From Corinectria fuckeliana (Eukaryota > Ascomycota > Sordariomycetes > Hypocreales > Nectriaceae), in NCBI GenBank assembly GCA_019137255.1, contig WPDH01000221.1:205916-269915 (forward strand): a DNA stretch of 64,000 bases. Reading direction: 5' to 3'. Positions within the stretch are counted from its first letter, which is position 1, and each line of letters opens with the position of its first letter. Position numbers and translations under genes: made by a program. The notes below the pieces were generated by a model. That model saw only the letters and a program-made list of their open reading frames with translations, made no database searches and was not told the origin of the DNA. Positions 1 through 10,016 of the stretch are shown in pieces.

Positions 1-346
1 GGACGCGACTTGATCACGACGAAACCGTTCTTACGCAGAGCAGAGCACTGCATAGGGAAGGTGAGCGAGGCACCGGCATCGGCCGACTCGAAGGTGACAT
101 CGTGCTGCGGACAAGAACAAGGCAATTAGCAGCAGCCCGACACGAAGACGATGGAGATGATGGAAATCAAGGAGCGTCCGCTGGTGATGGCTTGTCGATG
201 GCTGGTGAATCTGAGCAGCATCATCGACGCCTGCTCGCTGTACCGTGGGGCACGAAGCACATTGCGGGGTGAATTTCGAGGCGAAAAATGGACGCAAGGG
301 CAAGGCGCGTGCGCGGGGGAAATAGGAAACTCACCTCTTCCGCCAT
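1..346 (-). CDS. eIF5A: Translation factor eIF5A, 5' part (runs off the left edge)
   Basis: eIF5A is the hypusine-modified factor that helps ribosomes through stalling motifs and termination. Two exons are visible on the minus strand: 335..346 (ATG at 346, encoding MAEE) and 1..104, joined across a 230-bp intron (105..334) with GTGAGT donor and CAG acceptor in phase 0. The joined product starts MAEE-HDVTFESADAGASLTF and continues PMQCSALRKNGFVVIK, the conserved N-terminal eIF5A stretch. The hypusine lysine and the rest of the protein lie outside the window. The first exon of only four codons followed by a long first intron is notable. It is divergent from VPS52, with about 1.3 kb between the two starts. 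Family identity is secure; only the length is unknown. Confidence 0.93.
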
Positions 347-1673
347 GGTGATGGTATTGACGATAAATCGAGGTCCTAAAGAAGAGGAGAGAGAGAGGAT
401 GGAGAGCTGAAATGCACCGAAGAAACGCTGAGGAGGTGCTTGAGTGGGATGGAGAGGAGAAGAAAAGAAAAGAGCCAAATTCGGGAGGAGGATAGAGAGG
501 GGGGGGGGGGTTAGAATGGTGGGAGGAGGCCCTCGACGGAATTTTTTTCTCGGAGCTGTGATTGGGTGCAAACGAGAGTTGTAGTGGACACCTGCTGTTA
601 GTGGACTCGACGGACGCCCCATTGCAATTGATTCCAGGGCCTGGAGGGGCTGTCGCAGAGGGGGGTTGGAGGGGTCATTGCTAGAGGGCTTACAGGTAGC
701 AATTCAGCGGATTTCAGGACATTTTAGCGCTTCGACAGCATGGACGGGCGTCCATTTGCCACCTACCTAGTCTTTAGGTACTTAGCTTCTAATTATTTTG
801 CTGCTGCTTTGTTACTTACCTGGGCCAGCTGTGGGCGGGCAAGCGGGCTACTTTGGCAAGTGGCGGGCCACTTAGGGAGCGGGGTCATTCCCAAGCGGGC
901 ATCATTCTTTGTTGATTGATCTGGAGCTACCCGCAATCCTAGCAGGGAGGGCATCAACTCTAATGTATTTTTTTCGCCATCCCACACAAACATCATCCTG
1001 TTTGTGCAAATTACACGAGCATTGATAGTCATGGGCAATGGGATGAGTTGCCAACCTCGCACTGCCCTTCACCGTCCAAAGGGTCGGTCATACGGCCTCT
1101 CTGAATGTGCTTCGGGCGCCTGCCCCCGCTCCTTCTCTCGCTGCCCGACAAACGGCTGCTTTCCGTCGCACGCGGGGCATCATGTGTTGCAGCTTGCATC
1201 CTTGCGAAGCTCTGGTTCCGAGAAAACCCATTCATTGCCGCGACAACAAGTGCTCTGGCGGCCCCGGCCTGCAGCATCATCCGCAGAGCCTACAAAGCAG
1301 ATGAACTTGGAAGCAGTGTGGTGGCTGGTGGCTGGTGGCTGAAGCAGCTTGGCAGCTTTCTGTGCGGCGGGGTGATTGTGGCGGCACGCGGGCCCGTGGA
1401 AGCCCACTAATTCGGGGCCGCAAGGCTACTGCTCACCGAGGGCTACCCAATCGGAAGCTCCATCTATATCGGCGTACACTGAGCTTCTGCAGCCTTGCCT
1501 GCAAGCTGGCTGCAAGCTGGCTGACGCTCGCGCTCAGCCAGCCTCGCGTCCCATCCTCGTTTCTGCCCTTCCACCACCCGTCCTAAGATTCCACTGTTGA
1601 TCATGAAATGTTTGAACTTCCCCGTCGACATCTGAACCATTAATTCTCTCCATCTTACCCTTCTCCTACTGCT
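347..1673. other. Divergent intergenic region between eIF5A and VPS52
   Basis: No gene is supported here. The stretch must carry the promoters and 5' leaders of both flanking genes. It holds a G-run near 499-509, a short AGGTAC-type motif cluster near 764-785 and a pyrimidine-rich leader just upstream of the VPS52 ATG. The short open frames in it show no protein-like pattern. Confidence 0.7.
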
Positions 1674-3780
1674 ATGTGGCTCGACCGATTAGCCGGAGGG
1701 CCGGCCAGCACCCCCGGTCCCTCCACACCTCAACCTTCGAGCAGGCCATATTCGCCGCTTCCGCGGAGGACCTCGAGCGCTCTCAGCCCTTATGTCACAT
1801 CCCAACGAGTGGGCCAGTCGCCTCGCGGCTCCTCCCTCTCTCTTGTGTCAAATGACTCGACTACGTCCTTGCTCTCGTCGCGCAAACCGAACGGCTCCGG
1901 CCTGAAGCAATTATCTACTATCGATCCTCGACCCGAGTCCGAGGAAGTGCTGAAGACCCTCCTGGCGAGCATTACCAGCGCAGAACCGCCCTCGACGAAA
2001 CAGAAGAGTGTTATTGACGAGGATGACCTCAACTTCGACGTCGAATTCGGGGGGCTGTCCCTGAAGGAGCTGGCGGCATCTCAACCCCCTGAGACGATTG
2101 TGGCTAGCAACCGGAGGCCGCAAACCGCAGAAGAGAGTAAGCAATCCCCCATATGAAGTGGCTAAACTATTGCTAAGAACCTTTGCAGGTGAATCTGAAA
2201 GAACCAAGCTCGAAGTTCTGCATCGATCAATAGCAGCATGTGACGATGTGCTCAACTCCGTCGAGATCAACCTTACGAGCTTCCGCAACGACCTCGCTAC
2301 AGTATCTTCCGACATCGAATCCCTTCAAGCTCGATCGACAGCTCTAAGTAGGAGGCTAGACAACCGCAAAGAAGTCGAAAAAGCGTTGGGACCAATGGTT
2401 GAAGAACTTAGCCTACCTCCGGAAGTCATATCCAAAATCTCCGAGGGACACATTGACGAGACATGGGCTAAGACGCTGGCTGAGCTAGACCGGAGAGCAA
2501 GCTCCTTCAAGAAAAAGTCTGGGTCCCAACAAAGCACTGCTTCGAAAGACATTGGACCGCTGCTCGAGAAGCTAACTCTTAAGGTATGGATATCTGTGAC
2601 AACGAGCATATGCCCACCCATCTGACCTGTCTAGGCCATTGAGCGCATTCGCGACTTTCTTGTGGCCCAAATCAAGGCCCTTCGATCACCTCACATCAAC
2701 GCCCAAATCATACAGCAACAGAACTTCCTCAGGTTCAAGGACCTGTTCTCGTTTCTCCACAAACACCATGCACAACTCGCCAATGAGATCGCTCTGGCCT
2801 ACACGAACACGATGCGGTGGTACTATCACAATCAGTTTACCCGCTACGAGAAAGCTCTCGGCAAGATCAAGCTACACGTTATAGACAAGAACGACACCCT
2901 CGGCCACGAGGAACCAACTCGTAGGGCCAGCGTTCTGTCCAGCTCGCGGATGCCAGGACCGCCGCACGACGCCTTCAACCTGGGCCGCAGGATCGATCTT
3001 CTCAAGACGAAGAACCAGGCCGCCATGTCATCGTATCTTGCAGAGGACGACCAGACAACGCACTATCTCGAAGTGCCGTTTCGCAACTTCAACTTGGCGC
3101 TGGTGGACAATGCCACAGCCGAGTACACCTTCATGGCCACCTTCTTCTCCCCCGCAATCTCCCTTGGCCAGGTCTCCAAAAACTTCAACTACGTCTTCGA
3201 GCCCACGTTCGAGCTCGGCCGGGCTCTCTCCAAGACACTCATCGCTGACACCTACGACGCGCTCGGCCTGCTGCTCTGCATCCGCCTCAACCAGCACTTC
3301 GCCTTTGAGATGCAGCGCCGCAAGGTCCCCGCCGGCGACGGCTACATCAACGCCACCACTATGCTCCTCTGGCCCCGTCTGCAGGTTATCATGGACCGTC
3401 ACTGCGAGTCCATCCGAACCCTGACCAACGCGGTGCCTACCAAGCCTGCTCGCCCTGCCGACCAAGCCAAGATGTCCGCAGCCCCTCACGTTGCCACTCA
3501 GCGCTTCGGCCAGCTGCTTCAGGGATTCCTCGCGCTCAGCGTTGACGCCGGGGACGACGAGCCCGTCGATGCCAGCCTACGCCGCCTGCGCTCCGAGGTC
3601 GAGGCCTTCTTGACCCGGCATGCCCAGGCATATGGCGCCGACAAGCGCAAGAGCGGCCGTTTCCTGTACAACAATTACTCCCTCATCCTGACCATCATCA
3701 GTGACGCGAATGGGAAGCTAGCCGACGAGCAGCAGGAGCATTTCGAAGGATTGAAGGCGCAATTCCAAGAGACTTTATAG
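1674..3780 (+). CDS. VPS52: Vps52/Sac2, GARP tethering complex subunit
   Basis: Vps52 is a core subunit of the GARP complex, which tethers endosome-derived vesicles at the trans-Golgi. Three exons, 1674..2136, 2189..2583 and 2635..3780, give 667 residues. Introns are 52 and 51 bp; the first joins in phase 1 and the second in phase 0. The N-terminus starts MWLDRLAGG and is followed by a long Ser/Pro-rich, probably disordered region (about residues 10-90). From about 170 a coiled-coil region begins. The signature part, with ANEIALAYTNTMRWYYHNQF and HVIDKNDTLG, is typical of the Vps52/Sac2 family, and the length fits fungal members. The C-terminal half has no introns. I see nothing broken. Confidence 0.92.
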
Positions 3781-5078
3781 AAAAGGGGCGCAAAACAAGT
3801 TGCAACGAGACTGGGATATGGGAAGCCACATAATTTTGCGGTCTGCAAGTCTTTAACAAGCGTGATCATGGGAGATCTATGTTTACGGCGTACTGGGTGA
3901 AGAAGATGGATCTATGCTAGGTACTTGGGCATTAGCCGCGAGATCTTGAAGCAAAGATGTTAGCTGACATAGAGCTGGGATTGCGGCTTAATCAATTAAG
4001 TGCGTGCATCTATAGAGGTATCCTGTTTGTGCACGTAGCTAAAGTTATGAGTCATGCTATTCGGCTATATGATATCTCTAGTCGGGCTGTATATCATATG
4101 CCTTTATTGACTTTCACTCTTACCTTCTCTCCTAAGATGGTCTCGCATTGAATAATAATAGGGCAGTCAGGGCATCGTGATATTAGCACATTGGGGCATC
4201 AGGGCATCGGGGTGTTAGAGCGTTAGGGAGTTTGGGCGTTAGGGGGTCAGGGTATTGATTAGAGCATCAGGGAATCGGGACTATATCAAAACGAATGACA
4301 TAGCAAGAAGTGTGGGCTTACAGCCCGAATAGCCCGACTCAAAGTTATTTGTGTATCTAGCAACACTCTTAGTAACCTGTGCTTCGCACGTGCATATCAA
4401 CTTTCTCCTCCCATTATTCGAAGTACTAACAACCGGGAGCTGGAGCCTCCTGCCGTGCACAGGTCACCCAATTTTCACAACAGGGAAAAGCTCTAAGAGC
4501 TGGGCGCTGGGGAGAAGAGGCCTCTCTAACCGGTTTCAGGCGCTAATGGATGACGATGCGGAGGACGACGAGGACGATGACGAGGATGACGACGAGGAGT
4601 GATTTCAAGCACTACAAGCGCAGCAAATGATAACTTGTTAGTGCAGAGCCACACCAAGGGCGCTAGGATAGAAATAATAAGAGAAGATCTCGAAACGAGT
4701 ATTGCTACGTGCACCAACAAGTAGATTAGGTAGCTATAGCCCATTGTTCTACGGAACCAAGGTACCCCGTCCCATATTACCACGCAACACCAGGCAGTTA
4801 TCCTAGCTATGCTAAAGCAGTACTTAGGGATAGAGGTTAGGGATAGCTAGGGTCAGTTAAGGGTTATAACAGTGTTAGGGATAGTGCTAGAAGTAGGATT
4901 AGCCTGCGGATTGTATTTTAAAGGACTTTATTATCTCGAAATGAGCAAGGGTAGAGCTGGACGGTGTGTCCTTTTCCGACATCTATCCGTCGCAACTAAA
5001 ATTTACATCAAGTCAGATTCCATATAATGCTTGCGCCGACCCGAGCCATATCCCATAGGCGAAGGCGAACGTACACAC
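3781..5078. other. Gene-free stretch with degenerate GGG-rich repeats
   Basis: It lies between the 3' ends of VPS52 and the TBC gene, which converge. Around 4160-4280 a run of loosely repeated units resembling GGGCATCAG and GGGCGTTAG is visible; around 4824-4880 TTAGGGATAG-like units recur. A short open frame ending at 4602 has an acidic tail encoded by GAC/GAG triplets (about 4549-4599). No intact gene is supported. Confidence 0.6.
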
Positions 5079-6504
5079 TTATCGAGAGAAAAGCGCGACG
5101 AGTCGGTTGATGATCGCTGGGTTACGGCGGAGATAAAAGGCCAGGGTACCGACCGCAACCGCCATACCAATGGCTTTGGCTGGGCGGCGGTATGCCCAGA
5201 GCGTCCACTTTACACGGTCGTACACTTCCGCCCAATGGAGCTCCTTAACCTGCTTCTGGAAGAAGTCTTCGCCATCTTCCAGTGTCTGCTTGGCACAGTT
5301 TTCCGTGTTTCGGGCTGTTTTTAGGGCGCTTGAGCTTGATATTTGTTGCCATGATGACAGAGTCTCCGGGGGAGAATACTCGAAAAGCTTGGATGAGTCG
5401 GCGATGAGCTTGTCCAGGTCCATCTTGGGCGGAACCTTGCCAAGGATAACGTGCAGCATATCGGGCTCATCAATTTCAAAGATCTCTTCACGGCGATCGA
5501 GAACGATTTGTGCAAACACATATACACTGAAGACGGGCTCACGAGCTAGAAATACGTCGAAAAGCCGAGCAATATCTCGGTAACGCTCAATGTTGTGGGC
5601 ATACATGGTGAGAGTGCCAGCCAAAGCGTAGAATGGCTCTATGCCGGCAAGGTGTAGTCGTAGCTTTGGATCGGCGTTGCTGATGATGTCAGGGAGGAGC
5701 CGCAGTTGTGCAGTGGTCGGTGCAAGGCTCGGGAGCATGAAATCGCGTATCCTCAAGACAGACAGGCGGGCAAGCGTGCGAGCTCTCCATGCCGGCTCCA
5801 GGACCAGCAGGAAGACCTGGCAGATGTCATGGTAGCCCTGGAAATAGCAGAGGTACGGGTAACGACGGAGAACCTCTGTGATTAGAGCTGAGAGTTCCGA
5901 CTTGCGTTGATCCAGCTCAGACTCGGACAGGTCTGCACAGAAGGTTAGACAAACGTTCCTTGATACGAAGGGGGAAATTTGGGCGCATACTGCTGGGGTA
6001 ATAGATAAAAGACCGGTTGACATCAAGTTGGACTTGATCCTCATCCCTGTGACGCGGCAGGTCTTTCCAGTCGACAAGGGGGTCACCTTGGACCATGAGA
6101 TCCTCCTGGCTGCCGCTATTGCAGTCGTCACCACATGGGATCTGAAGGCCAAGCAAAAGGGGCCCTTCAAAGTATCCTGTAAGCACGTGGCTGGAGCTCT
6201 AGGAACACTGAGACTTACAAGCTCTTCTGCGTAAGGCATCAGTGAGAAGGCCACCTTTCCCTTCTGCTAGGGATCGGAGGCGGCCGATATCTCTCCACTT
6301 GCACGCGGTGAGGATAGCCTCCGCCTTTTGACTGGAGAAGTTGTCGATGTCGGCGGCGTTATCGGCAGCGCTGAGACTGGAACTGGGGCTGGAGCCGGAG
6401 CTGGAGCTGTTGCTGCGGCTAGCGATGGGAGTCTCGCGGTCGGTTCCGGTAGTAGGCGTTGCGGCGGGAGCCTCCCGAGGAGGGTCGTTTAATGCTGGAT
6501 CCAT
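5079..6504 (-). CDS. TBC-domain Rab GAP, TBC1D20/Gyp8 type, tail-anchored
   Basis: This is a GTPase-activating protein for Rab/Ypt GTPases; the TBC1D20/Gyp8 group acts on Rab1/Ypt1 at the ER. Exons on the minus strand: 6219..6504, 5991..6164 and 5079..5932, giving 437 residues. The introns are 54 and 58 bp. The first acceptor is GAAG before GGCC, since the upstream CAG would create a stop. The TBC domain starts near residue 85 (RRRAWPLLLGL). The catalytic arginine is in VQLDVNRSF (Arg146) and the glutamine finger in YFQGYHD (Gln185), so it looks active. The C-terminus (AIGMAVAVGTLAFYL) is a hydrophobic anchor followed by a short tail. The residue 1-75 region is Ser/Thr/Pro-rich. The frame is open to a non-preferred start further upstream at 6585 (M at that codon gives 27 extra residues); I chose the ATG at 6504. 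Confidence 0.87.
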
Positions 6505-7027
6505 AGAGCGAGCAGGCCCCGTGCGTTGCGACGGGAACCAGTGTGGATGCAGACTTGCAGAAGACAGCGGATATTGAGTCTTCAATTCATGGCCGTAGAA
6601 GGGAGTGCAGCTTGAGCCTAGACCTCGTGGGGCGGCTGAACCCGGCGATGAGGTCGGATTTGATGCTTCCGGGATCCGGGGATGACGATTACTGTCGTCT
6701 TGGTGTTGCTGTCTTAGGCAGAAGGAGTGGGGTGTATCTCTGTGCGTCTGCGCGTCTGCGTCTGCGACTACGCCTGCGTATGCAAGTCTGCGTTGGATAT
6801 TCGCAGAGAGGTGTTGTCGGTGTAGTGTGTAGTATCGTGGAGTTTAAGTAAGGTGTCGACGTCGTCCAAAAGGGTTGATCCTTGCCCGGCTGAGCTTTGC
6901 TGCCCGGAGCTGGCAGGACGCTAGTAAGGTGCCTGGTTGTATTTAGGTTGCCAGTATAGCAGGTACGTACCCACTAAAGCTTTCAGTGCAGCACACCAGG
7001 GCAGTTAGAGCACGCGGTGTACCCATT

Positions 7028-7178
7028 CACGCGGGGGCCAGAAAAAGTGGCACTGATGTGGTAAATAGGTCTCTACGACAGAATAAGTCGATCGCTTTTG
7101 ACTTATGCAACCCTGATATATGTCGACATATTTATGTCACCCCCCTTTTGGTGTGCCACCTTTTCTGGCCTCCGCGTG
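7028..7178. mobile_element. MITE-like element with 26-bp terminal inverted repeats
   Basis: This 151-bp segment starts CACGCGGGGGCCAGAAAAAG and ends with the inverse complement of CACGCGGAGGCCAGAAAAGG. Over 26 bases the two ends match at 24, and both differences are transitions. The same five bases, CCATT, lie directly outside each end (7023-7027 and 7179-7183), as expected for a target-site duplication. The interior has no coding capacity and contains a 14-bp palindrome with core TGTCGACA near 7116-7129 and a smaller inverted pair ATAAGTC/GACTTAT. I cannot assign a transposon superfamily; the 5-bp duplication is unusual. Confidence 0.62.
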
Positions 7179-8787
7179 CCATTGATCTAGACCTAGTATA
7201 CTAGTACCTACGGAGTACCTAGGCTCTTAACTGAATGTGCTAAGAAACCTTGCTAAACGAGACACGGAAAGATAGGTATTAGGTAGTCAAGTAGTCAAGG
7301 GTGACCCTTCCTCGTGGTATGGCATCACGAATGGTATGGTTGAGTGACGCGTTAGGACTCTAGATTACAGAGTGTAAGAAGGCAAGATAAGCTGGTGCGA
7401 AGCAGTAGTCTAGATATCCCATTGCTGTATCAGAAGACAGATAGGCACGTACTAGGTAGGGGCTTGAATCGTCCGCTAGTTAGCTTTTGAAGGATCGATC
7501 GACTAATATTGCTAGTTGCAGATTTCTTCATACCACACAGAGGGGATGAGACAGTGCAGAGAGATTGACTTTGGTCTGCGACAGTCTGGACATCTCTTAC
7601 GTTTTGAATCTTGGCAACGCACGCTCCTGCGTTTAAGGCACCACTTGCCATATTTGCTCGTGCATGGTGTTATCAAGTGCCCTTGAATGAATATCTTCAC
7701 AAAGCTCGGATATGGACTATGAGCTGGATCTGTTCCTTTAAACACGCTTGGTGAAGTAGATGCTGGCATGGAGATTTGTTGGGAGCTACTCCGTACTCCG
7801 TGCTTCATACCTCAAGACTCAACTTAACAAAGACAGGCGGAGTATGGGAGTCTAGTAGGAGAATGGGCCCGCCAGGTTTTAGGACGGGAGAGCCCAATAA
7901 TACCACCTCATCACCTAGACGCCCCTAGGATAGGCAATCTCGTGGACTGAACCAAGGACGATGCCGGGTCGTGGTTGTGAATTGGCCAAAAAAACCCGAG
8001 TCCACGTCTGAAGTCGAGGTGTGGAACACTTCCTCCGAGACAGTCTGGGGGCTCTGACAAGGGGACTCGCCGAAAACGAACGAATGACAACGGGTAGGAC
8101 TAGGATACCCCAGAGTAGCAATCGAACTTTCTTGCGTCTGTCTGCAGCGAGAGATTAAATGGCTTGATCAAGTCGTAGGAGGGGGGCCGCGTAGCAATGG
8201 TAATTAGTCCGCGAGACGGCGGACAGCGGATCGTCGTCTGGGTTGCTGACGGGAAGTTGGGGAGGCCCTTGTCCCATGGAAGTTCTGCGATTGCTTCGAT
8301 AATCGACACCCGGGCAGCGGCGCCCGTTGAGTGCATGCTTCATTGCAGATGCTTGTGCGCTACGTCCCTGTTACCTCCTGAGTACTAGGCACCCTAATTA
8401 AGTACTAATTACCTAGGTAGGTAGGAGTTTATCCCGTCCCGAGGAGGAAACTTACCTAACCTCGCCTTTGGATTGGCCTGAGAAAAAGAGTCTCTCTTGC
8501 TTCGCTACTCCGTAGTAGTGACCGGGACCTTTGCGATACCTTTGCGATGGGTCCAAAATCCTTGTGGCGTCGTGCTAAAGTATCTCTTCCATGCTGGTCT
8601 CAGGCTGTTGGGAGTTGCTCCCAAGCTGACGCGGGATTTCATAGGGTGCTAATTCTACAGGCTCGCCCTTTGATGCTGGCTTTTTGGGGGACGGGGGCGC
8701 GGGGGCGCGGGCTGTCTATTTGCCGGGCGGAAAGCTCCAGCTACCAGCTCCAGCTTGTATTACCATCTCCGCACGGCCCCAATAGTA

Positions 8788-8926
8788 CAGTGGGATGCAG
8801 AAGATTTGAACCCTCTTTAAGTCACTAGTCACGTGCCGAGACTTTTCAGTGTGTGTTTATTACTTAATTAGGTTAGTGTCCACTTTCAGTACTTGAAAAC
8901 GGGCTCCAACTTTTTGCACCCCACTG
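8788..8926. mobile_element. MITE-like element with TA duplication (Tc1/mariner-like ends)
   Basis: This 139-bp segment begins CAGTGGGATGCAGAAG and ends with the inverse complement of CAGTGGGGTGCAAAAAG. The two ends match at about 20 of 26 bases, with most differences being transitions, and similarity continues weakly further in. It is flanked by TA on both sides (8786-8787 and 8927-8928). A CAGTGGG-type end plus a TA duplication is typical of Tc1/mariner and pogo-like elements and their non-autonomous derivatives. It has no open frame. The transitions between the ends would fit RIP or simple ageing. Confidence 0.62.
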
Positions 8927-10016
8927 TAGCCTCGTTCTCTATCTCATCCATCAAGCAGCCGCCGCCCTGGCCATCATTTGGATATCACAAAGCGACCTGC
9001 CGAATCCAACCTAGCTGAGTCACAGTGACCTCGTCTCCTTGTTCTTTGTGGTGGGGCAGCCCTACTTACGTACTGTACGAATACAAGCACGGCAGATATC
9101 ACCTCCCTGGCTAAGCAGAGCAGCCGGCTCAAATCAGAGTCCAAAAGTTCACAGCTCCTCACGCTCAACCCCAATTTCATCATACGAGACCACCACTATC
9201 TCTTTCACGCCTACACGCCTACACGCCTACACGCTTGTCTTGCTTTATTGCCGCCGTAGTCTTGGCTTTTGGGACTGCTTTCTTGTCTGCCCCAGGTTGC
9301 TATTCTGTGTCCACGGGTTGCTTACCACTTCCTTACGTAGGTATACGAACAGTACGTAGTAGGTACGCTGGCCAATGATCATGTCTTGTCGCTGACTCCC
9401 TTGCCACAGGTACCGTTAGTGAATACGACCCCCCTGGTGGTCTCTGATAATCTTCTCCAAATTCCCCTCTGCCCCTCCAGTGCGCTCTCTCTTCGTCGTT
9501 GTCGTCATCGATCTTGCTCGCCTCCAAGTGTGAACTTTGGAAGGGAGCCAGCGGACTGCGAACGCTGGACCAGACGTCTGTGGACTGTGGGTAGATTGAC
9601 ACCGAGACTGCACCGTCCATCACTTGTCTTGGCTCCAGACTAGACCAGACCAACCCAAGTCTAGAGACAAGGGACAGACAGCTCACACGAGTACACGTAC
9701 GAGCACACGCACACAACGGCCACCCACGGCCACCCACGGACACACCACAGACGCAGTCACTACTAAGATGATCCCCCCCCCCCAGCCTATGAAGAACCAC
9801 CCGAGAGCATCTTGTGTGTGCTGCTAAGGGAAGCCGCCCAAGGTCCTTGTCCTTAGTCTTTGTCCCACCCAATCTCAAGCTTGTTCTCGCTCCCGCTCCC
9901 GCTCCCGCACCCGATCCCGCTCCCTGGCTCTTGAACTCTCTAGCCCTCGAGTACTCTAAATCACCAGCTTCCACGTCGTTGGCATCCTCCGGCTTTGATG
10001 CCACGAGGCCGCCAGC

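Larger units (their letters stand above)
6505..10016. other. 3.5-kb gene-free region between TBC gene and DDB1-like gene
   Basis: No protein-like frame is supported. The region holds two short inverted-repeat elements (listed separately at 7028..7178 and 8788..8926), three copies of the 9-mer TACGGAGTA or its complement (7209, 7787, 8506), one TACCTAGGTA palindrome (8410), an 8-bp tandem repeat of CTACACGC type near 9206-9235 and a C-run at 9773-9782. The right end must contain the leader of the downstream gene. Confidence 0.6.

Noticed and set aside
8786..8830. A GATTTGAACCC stretch resembling a tRNA T arm
   Set aside because: No matching acceptor stem; the bases belong to the terminal repeat of the MITE-like element.
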